This document shows, in pieces, positions 58,719 to 64,000 of a DNA stretch of 64,000 bases. Every line of letters starts with the position of its first letter. Position 1 is the stretch's first letter. A program made the translations under genes and the position numbers. The DNA lies in contig NZ_NJER01000001.1 in the NCBI RefSeq assembly GCF_002753895.1, positions 620,001-684,000 on the forward strand. The letters are read 5' to 3'. The notes beneath the pieces are model-generated. The model saw nothing but the letters and a program-made list of their open reading frames with translations. It was not told the DNA's origin and made no database searches. The DNA is from Halobacteriovorax sp. JY17 (GTDB taxonomy: Bacteria; Bdellovibrionota; Bacteriovoracia; Bacteriovoracales; Bacteriovoracaceae).

Positions 58719-60416
58719 ATGATCGGAAGAAGTGCCTCTCCAGGCTTTGCCTATGGAAAAATTCTAGTTTTAGAAGACCTCCTTGATTCTGTTAGTGAAT
58801 CAAAGTCAACTGATGTTGATAAAGATATTTCAAAACTAGAGGAAGTCACTTCAGAAGTTGTTAAAGCATTAGAAGAGATTTCAAGTGTTTCAACTCTAAA
58901 AGAGCAAAGAGAAATTTTTGAAGCTCATACTATGCTTGCGGCCGATCCAAGCTTTAAGAAAGAGATCATTAAGTTTATTCAAAAAGAAAAATACTCTCTG
59001 GCCTTTGCTGTTAAATCAGCAGGTCTAAAATACATGGCCCAATTCGAAGCACTAGAAGATGATTACTTTAAAGAGCGAGCCCTAGATATTAAAGATATTA
59101 CGGCCCGTTTTCTCTCCGTTATTTTAGGGCGCCCATTTGCAAACCTAAAAGATTTAACAGAAGAAGTGATTCTTGTCGCCAAGGACTTAACACCTTCTCA
59201 GACCTCGCAGATTAATAAAGAATTTGTAAAAGGGTTTATTACAGAACTTGGTGGCGTAACTTCTCATACGGCAATTATCGCAAGGACGATTCAGGTTCCA
59301 GCAATAGTAGGAGTAAGAGATCTTTTAAGCTCTCTTACTAATGCCCAATCAATTGCTATGGATGGTCTCTCTGGAAGTTTTCATATTGATCCTTCTTCCG
59401 AAATTATTTCTAAGTGGGATAGTGAAATTGAAAGAGAGAAAGAGTTACAACTTATTCTTAATAACTACAAAGAGAAGCCAACAATTACTTCTGATGGTGT
59501 CGCCCTTAAAGTTTTTGGAAATATCTCATCCGTTGAAGATGCTAAAGCTGTTCGAGATGCTGGCGCTGAAGGGGTTGGTCTACTTAGAACAGAATTTCTC
59601 TTTATGGAGACGAACTCTGCACCAAGTGAAGAGAAGCAATTTAACTTCTATAAGCAAATTGCAGAAGTCATGGTTGATCGACCAGTTACAATTAGAACTT
59701 TGGATATTGGCGGTGACAAAGAGGTGAGTTATCTCAATCTTGAAAAAGAAGATAATCCCTTTCTTGGCTATAGAGCGATTAGAATTTGCCTTGATAGAGT
59801 AGACCTCTTCAAAGATCAGCTGCGAGCAATTCTTAGAGCATCTGCTTTTGGTCATTTAAAAATTATGTTACCAATGATTGCAACTTGCGGTGAAATAAGA
59901 AGGGCAAAGGAAATTATTGAAGAATGTAAGCTTGAACTAAGTGAGAAAGGTATCCCTTTTAATGAAAGAATTCCCGTAGGAATAATGATTGAGATTCCGG
60001 CAGCTGCGATTATGGCGGATAAGCTTGCGGAGGAAGTAGACTTCTTCAGTATCGGAACCAACGATCTTATTCAATATACTGTTGCTGTAGATCGCATGAA
60101 CGATAAGATTGCTGACCTCTATTCTTACTTTGACCCTTCAGTGATTAGGCTTATAAAGATGACTATCGACGGAGCGAAAGCAAGTGGAATTGAAGTTGGA
60201 ATGTGTGGTTCCATGGCCTCTGAGCTTGCTCTAACAGAGCTTCTTGTAGGTTTAGGTCTCACATCTTTTAGTGTGACTTCAGGAAGTGTTACTTCTGTTC
60301 GAAAGAATATTATTGAATCAAGCAAAGCCGAAAGCGAAGGTCTTATTCCTTCAATTTTAGAGCAAGCGGATAGAGAAGGAATTCTTCGTCTTTTAAGTGA
60401 GTTACCAAGTCACTAA
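58719..60416 (+). CDS. ptsI: Phosphoenolpyruvate-protein phosphotransferase (Enzyme I)
   Basis: First PTS enzyme; takes phosphate from phosphoenolpyruvate and gives it to HPr. The 565 residues include the phospho-histidine H183 in GGVTSHTAIIAR. The C-terminal PEP-binding barrel has GVGLLRTEFLFM, IRTLDIGGDK, then NDLIQYTVAVDR and the cysteine-containing MCGSMASE. The length is normal. It ends the ptsG-ptsH-ptsI operon; a weak CAGATT/AATCTG hairpin follows near 60472-60488. Confidence 0.97.
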   Translation: MIGRSASPGFAYGKILVLEDLLDSVSESKSTDVDKDISKLEEVTSEVVKALEEISSVSTLKEQREIFEAHTMLAADPSFKKEIIKFIQKEKYSLAFAVKSAGLKYMAQFEALEDDYFKERALDIKDITARFLSVILGRPFANLKDLTEEVILVAKDLTPSQTSQINKEFVKGFITELGGVTSHTAIIARTIQVPAIVGVRDLLSSLTNAQSIAMDGLSGSFHIDPSSEIISKWDSEIEREKELQLILNNYKEKPTITSDGVALKVFGNISSVEDAKAVRDAGAEGVGLLRTEFLFMETNSAPSEEKQFNFYKQIAEVMVDRPVTIRTLDIGGDKEVSYLNLEKEDNPFLGYRAIRICLDRVDLFKDQLRAILRASAFGHLKIMLPMIATCGEIRRAKEIIEECKLELSEKGIPFNERIPVGIMIEIPAAAIMADKLAEEVDFFSIGTNDLIQYTVAVDRMNDKIADLYSYFDPSVIRLIKMTIDGAKASGIEVGMCGSMASELALTELLVGLGLTSFSVTSGSVTSVRKNIIESSKAESEGLIPSILEQADREGILRLLSELPSH

Positions 60417-60517
60417 GCTGTAATATTTCTAACAGTCTATGTAAATATTACTAAAATCATCATCTATTTCTCAGATTGCTGTAATCTGCCTTAGTAAATT
60501 TTAAATTTGGGATTATT

Positions 60518-61477
60518 ATGAAAATCAAAGTATTACTTCTACTTTTCTTAGTAGCTGCACCTACTCTTAGTAGTGCAAAATCAGCAAATATCTGGGCATC
60601 TATTCCTTTCATTAGAGGAGCTGATCTCTGCCAATACAATCAAGCCTATTCTCAGACAAGAAGTGAGTATATGCACGATATGACCTCTATGGCGAGCGAG
60701 CTAATGGGAGCAGGAGCAAAGGGAAAGGAAGCGCTAGAAATGCTTGTGGCCTTCGATGCTCTCTACGATAAGAATTTAAGACTAGCAATGCAATATAAGT
60801 ATATGGATGTAACCTTAGAGAATACTCTTAAAAGTTACCTCGATTCATACTATCTTTCTTTCCCAGTAAGAGAGAGAAAAGTTCGCTTTAAGCATATGAA
60901 TGATATTCGCTCAATTATTAGAGCTGTTAACAATGGTCAGAGAGTAGGGAATATGCCTGCTGACTCATACTCGCTTGTTGACTATATTGCCTACGGTTCA
61001 TACTCACTGGCACCAAATTGTAATGGAAATATTCAAGTTACAATCACACTTGTTGGAAGTGATGGTTTTACAAAGAATTTTCAAGATCTAGGAAAACCAT
61101 CAGTCGTTATGTCACAAATTGCTTCAAGAATTTTTGAAACATTTGAGAGAACTCAATTTCCTTCGACTATCAATATGAATGGAAGATCAATTACGCTTCT
61201 TGGAACTCCAAATGGAAGCATTGGTGATACATTTGATCCTCGTGATGCTATGAGAACTTGTAGCTACATGGGTGGACGCCTTCCTAATTCAACAGAACTT
61301 GAAATGATCTCTGCTTACGGTGACTGGAATGGAGGAGTTGGAATTGGTCAATCAGTTTGGGCAATCGCTCAAGGCTCAAGTGCCATGGTTTACCATCCAG
61401 GACTTAGAAATCCATCACCAGTTAGAAGTATGCATGCAGTTAATACGAGAAATTTTAAATATTATTGTGTGAGATAA
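60518..61477 (+). CDS. Secreted protein with C-terminal DUF1566/Lcl-like domain (319 aa)
   Basis: The signal peptide is MKIKVLLLLFLVAAPTLSSA. The N-terminal two thirds are helical and of unknown type, with a central RKVRFKHMNDIRSIIRAVN. The C-terminal part (about 245-319) has DAMRTCSYMGGRLPNSTELEMISAY, then VWAIAQG and a last YYCVR. This resembles the DUF1566/Lcl or sulfatase-modifying-factor-like pattern where a C-xx-x-GGRLP phrase marks a C-type-lectin-related fold. A binding role at the cell surface is plausible. It has no operon partner. Confidence 0.72.
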   Translation: MKIKVLLLLFLVAAPTLSSAKSANIWASIPFIRGADLCQYNQAYSQTRSEYMHDMTSMASELMGAGAKGKEALEMLVAFDALYDKNLRLAMQYKYMDVTLENTLKSYLDSYYLSFPVRERKVRFKHMNDIRSIIRAVNNGQRVGNMPADSYSLVDYIAYGSYSLAPNCNGNIQVTITLVGSDGFTKNFQDLGKPSVVMSQIASRIFETFERTQFPSTINMNGRSITLLGTPNGSIGDTFDPRDAMRTCSYMGGRLPNSTELEMISAYGDWNGGVGIGQSVWAIAQGSSAMVYHPGLRNPSPVRSMHAVNTRNFKYYCVR

Positions 61478-61507
61478 ATTGAGGGGATTTTAAAAATCTC
61501 TACCCGT

Positions 61508-61535
61508 ACCCCATATAATTACCATTATGTGGGGT
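61508..61535. terminator. 12-bp hairpin between convergent secreted-protein genes
   Basis: ACCCCATATAAT (61508-61519) pairs with ATTATGTGGGGT (61524-61535), with one G-T wobble and a TACC loop. It lies 31 bp past the gene at 60518. There is no clear T-run, so termination strength is uncertain. Confidence 0.5.
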
Positions 61536-61592
61536 GGCCATTGGGGGAGTTATTTGAGCCTATTTCTAGTATTTTACCTTATCTCCTAGTTT

Positions 61593-62963
61593 TCATCTTC
61601 TAGGAAAATCTATCCCTGACAAATCATATGGCCTCACTGGGTCAATCCATCCTGGACGAATTATTGTGGGAATTCTATGAAGATTATTCTCAAGCTTTCT
61701 GATTAATTCTTCTTCTTTTCCAAAGTCTTTATAGCCTTCATAGAATAATTGATGATCCCAATCTATCGACTTTAAAGTTCTTTCAAATTGGTTCTTATTT
61801 TGTAAAATTTGTCCGTACAAATCACCGTCAGTTTTTACCAAATCAAGAACGCGCTCATATATATTTCTATATTTTAAATATGTCCTATCTAAATGATTTG
61901 ATAAATCTGAGGCTTGATTTTTAATCGCTGAAATTTTTAATTTGGCTTCATTTCCATAGTATCCAGCACGGGCCATTTCTTGGCATTTTTCGCCATTTGA
62001 AGGAAAGTAATCCCTTAAAAGATTTTCTAATTTTCTACGAGATTTACATTGCTTATCTAGTTGAACAAAATTTTCAATTTTTGAATTTGAACTTAAGTTT
62101 ATGAGGCAATCCTTGGCAAGGTAAAGTTCATAATCAATATCTGAGCTTAAGCAATGATCTATCCAAAAATTTTCAACCAGATAGTCGATTGAATCATTTT
62201 GTTCAAGTAATAGGGTAATTTCTTCATCTAGATTTTGAGATTCTTCTTTCTCAAATTTCTCCACAAGATTTTCCTGCAAGTCATAGCCCCAGTCCTCACC
62301 TTCTTTGTTTTCTAGCGCAGCTTCTAGTTCATACTCATCAGCACTACGATCTAAGACTCTCTTGTATACATTAGAGATAATTTTCTCATTGATAAAAGTT
62401 AAGAGTTCTTCACTTAAATTAAATTTTGGATAAACAAAGAAGAGATTTTCTTCTGGAGTAATAATATCTTTAACAGTAAAAAGGACGAAATCCTTATCTA
62501 ATTTCATCGCTCTACGATATTGCCACTTAAAGAGATAAGAGTTTAGTCTTAGAATACTCTTTTCGCAATCAAGTCCTCTATATGAATTTTGATCATTAAA
62601 GGCCTTATATTGATTAAGGGTATTTTCTCTATCTATGGAATAATCACCATACAAACTAATTGTATCAATCTTTCCATAACTTTCACTTTGTTGAAATTTA
62701 GTGTTGAGCATGCCTTTCACATTTAAATCGCAGACTCTATTATCTGCGAACTCTCTTGCAGGATTCGAGCCTATAAAGGAGTGAGTTCCTATAACTTTTG
62801 CTTCAACCAGAATATCTTCTTTCGTGACATTGAAATTCTTATCCATTACTCGTACAGGAAACTTTCTTTCAAGCAAGACTTCATTAATATTTTTCATTTC
62901 ATCACAATAGACGTTAGACGAAAGTAAAATTAATAAAGGTATTATCTTTTTTAGCGTACTCAT
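61593..62963 (-). CDS. Secreted protein of unknown function (456 aa)
   Basis: A signal peptide (MSTLKKIIPLLILLSSNVYC) with a terminal cysteine could even be read as a weak lipobox (SSNVYC). The mature chain has a beta-rich N-terminal part (ILVEAKVIGTHSF, IDTISLYGDYSIDRE), a very acidic middle (about 210-260) and a helical C-terminal half with charged coiled-coil-like stretches. The N-terminal strands resemble those of lipid- or ligand-binding beta-barrels, but no family is recognised. It is divergent from the Hint-domain gene. Confidence 0.72.
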   Translation of the reverse strand: MSTLKKIIPLLILLSSNVYCDEMKNINEVLLERKFPVRVMDKNFNVTKEDILVEAKVIGTHSFIGSNPAREFADNRVCDLNVKGMLNTKFQQSESYGKIDTISLYGDYSIDRENTLNQYKAFNDQNSYRGLDCEKSILRLNSYLFKWQYRRAMKLDKDFVLFTVKDIITPEENLFFVYPKFNLSEELLTFINEKIISNVYKRVLDRSADEYELEAALENKEGEDWGYDLQENLVEKFEKEESQNLDEEITLLLEQNDSIDYLVENFWIDHCLSSDIDYELYLAKDCLINLSSNSKIENFVQLDKQCKSRRKLENLLRDYFPSNGEKCQEMARAGYYGNEAKLKISAIKNQASDLSNHLDRTYLKYRNIYERVLDLVKTDGDLYGQILQNKNQFERTLKSIDWDHQLFYEGYKDFGKEEELIRKLENNLHRIPTIIRPGWIDPVRPYDLSGIDFPRR

Positions 62964-63066
62964 TCTTCTCTCCTTATAACTATAACTCTCCTACTAAAAG
63001 CAATTCAAAGGCCAACCCAAAGGAACCAATTTCTAACGTCTTAAGGAAATGTGACGCAGTTTACCT

Positions 63067-63100
63067 GTTCCAGATGTGAAACGTGTTTCTAAAGTGGAAC
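63067..63100. promoter_or_regulatory. Nested dyad, candidate activator-binding site
   Basis: GTTCCA/TGGAAC (63067-63072 with 63095-63100) and GAAAC/GTTTC (63078-63082 with 63085-63089) share one centre at 63083.5. The site lies about 60 bp upstream of the sigma-54-like element, where an enhancer-binding activator would sit. Confidence 0.45.
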
Positions 63101-63142
63101 GGCTCTTAAACTAATTTTCAGCCACTTAACAGTCTTAAAAAC

Positions 63143-63159
63143 TGGCACCAAATAAGCAT
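63143..63159 (+). promoter_or_regulatory. Sigma-54-type (-24/-12) promoter
   Basis: TGGCAC (63143-63148) and GC at 63156-63157 have the exact 12-base spacing between the GG and GC dinucleotides of sigma-54 promoters. The two bases before GC are AA rather than TT. The ATG of the Hint-domain gene lies 43 bp further on. Confidence 0.55.
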
Positions 63160-63201
63160 TACTGGATGTACAAGAAATTTTAATCAAGAAAGGGGAAAAG
63201 C

Positions 63202-64000
63202 ATGAATGCAAAGAAATGGATTACAAGCGCATTAATTCTAATGAGCGCAAACTCAATGGCCGCAGGTGGTTTTGCGGAAGCCAGATGTGCTGCGTGGGGA
63301 GATAATCTTACGCAACCTCAGGCAGCTGAGAGATGGAAATGGGCCATGAAGTGTGACGTGGCCAATAGTAGAATTCTTTGGACATATAGAGAGTACACGG
63401 CACCTGACGGTTCTAAGAGACCTGCCTACCCGATCTACGGTCTCTTAGATCAAGACTATAAGAAAGAACCTTCAAATCCTTTAGGATGGTTTCCACCAAA
63501 GAGCGCAAGCGCTGATTGTAATATTCCAGAGAATTATGAAATCGTAGGTTTCTGCGCAGGCGGTTGTTACACAGCAGATCAGCTCATCCTAGTTGATGGA
63601 AGAGAATTATTTATTAAAGATATGCTTGAATCTGAAATTAAGAACGTAATGACTCTAGATCAAGATTCAACCCTAGACTCAATCGCAACTAAGCCTGGAA
63701 AAGTCTTTTCTTATATGAAGTCTATCGTTAGCGGAGTTCATCCAATAATTAAGCTTACAACTGATAGCGGGAAGAACTTAAGCGTAACACTAGAGCATCC
63801 TCTCGTAAAAGCTGACGGAACTTTCATTGTGGCCCAAGACTTAGAAGTTGGATCTAAATTACTTAATGAGTTTGGAGAAATTGAAGTTGTCACTTCTATT
63901 GCTCAAGAGGAAGTTGAAGGAAAAGTTTACAACCTAAGAACAGAAGGTGCAGAAGAAACTGACCGTGTCATCGTTGCTCAAGGCTTACTCAATGGAGACT
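63202..64000 (+). CDS. Secreted Hint (hedgehog/intein-like) domain protein, 3' end beyond window
   Basis: The reading frame is open from the ATG at 63202 to the window edge (266 residues), with AGGGGAAAAG as Shine-Dalgarno. The signal peptide MNAKKWITSALILMSANSMA is followed by about 95 residues with cysteines, then a Hint-type domain. C122 starts it in GGCYTADQLILVDG; block-B-like TLEHPLVKADG (H199) and AQDLEVGSKLL follow; the last strands read EGKVYNLRTEGAEETDRVIV and AQGLLNGD. Hint domains self-splice or self-cleave in inteins, hedgehog and secreted bacterial proteins. A partner domain may lie past the right edge. Confidence 0.75.
   Translation, partial: MNAKKWITSALILMSANSMAAGGFAEARCAAWGDNLTQPQAAERWKWAMKCDVANSRILWTYREYTAPDGSKRPAYPIYGLLDQDYKKEPSNPLGWFPPKSASADCNIPENYEIVGFCAGGCYTADQLILVDGRELFIKDMLESEIKNVMTLDQDSTLDSIATKPGKVFSYMKSIVSGVHPIIKLTTDSGKNLSVTLEHPLVKADGTFIVAQDLEVGSKLLNEFGEIEVVTSIAQEEVEGKVYNLRTEGAEETDRVIVAQGLLNGD

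Overview
The window is an AT-rich, densely coded stretch of a Gram-negative chromosome. Lipobox lipoproteins, many Sec signal peptides, pseudopilins and a TldD/TldE pair point to an outer-membrane organism. The gene mix suggests a Bacteriovorax/Halobacteriovorax-like predatory bacterium (Bdellovibrionota): eukaryote-type class Ia ribonucleotide reductase, lysine 2,3-aminomutase, a muramidase of the NamZ family, several secreted hydrolase-like proteins and a huge cadherin-like surface protein. That taxon is an inference from gene content only; no rRNA or tRNA gene is present to confirm it.

Layout. 1-2.8 kb: livJ-livH-livM branched-chain amino acid transporter (livM runs off the left edge). 2.9-7.5 kb: NamZ-like muramidase, a thyA-folA pair, a YceF-type Maf protein, small membrane or secreted proteins and a FecR-like protein. 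7.5-11.7 kb: nrdBA with two NrdR-box-like sites upstream; its 3' end is duplicated around a hairpin-rich 153-bp spacer. 11.7-20.8 kb: a CNNM/CBS membrane protein and a 2692-residue exported repeat protein. 21-28.5 kb: two tyrosine recombinases flank a JAMM-like protein, a penicillin-acylase-family protein, PlsC and a secreted protein; a dif-like site lies just upstream of the second recombinase. 29-39.3 kb: kamA, three tandem pseudopilins, tldE-tldD, a cyclic-nucleotide-gated K+ channel, htpX and an orphan adenine-type DNA methyltransferase. 39.4-50 kb: a solute-binding-like protein, a FabK/nitronate-monooxygenase-type flavoprotein coupled to a degenerate receiver/HD-GYP protein, mnmD without a normal start codon, a lipoprotein, a four-repeat secreted protein, an acyl-CoA dehydrogenase and secreted proteins. 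50-55 kb: a lysozyme-like exported protein, DoxX, a DTW-domain tRNA modification enzyme, small proteins and a lipoprotein with a PD-(D/E)XK nuclease-like domain. 55-60.4 kb: a secreted GH15 glucoamylase divergent from ptsG(EIICBA)-ptsH-ptsI. 60.5-64 kb: two secreted proteins of unknown function and the start of a secreted Hint-domain protein behind a sigma-54-type promoter.

How the genes fit together. The glucoamylase and the complete PTS relay (EI, HPr, EIICBA) read as one pathway from alpha-glucan outside the cytoplasm to glucose-6-phosphate inside. ThyA/DHFR and NrdBA supply DNA precursors. The secreted or cell-wall-active proteins (NamZ-like, lysozyme-like, NlpC-like, nuclease-like) would suit a lifestyle that digests other cells, but this is not shown by the sequence alone.

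Most notable: the duplicated nrdA tail, the dif-like site next to a Xer-type gene, the Hint-domain protein with a sigma-54 promoter and upstream dyad, the lipid-anchored nuclease-like protein, and the pseudopilin trio lacking the usual Glu5.
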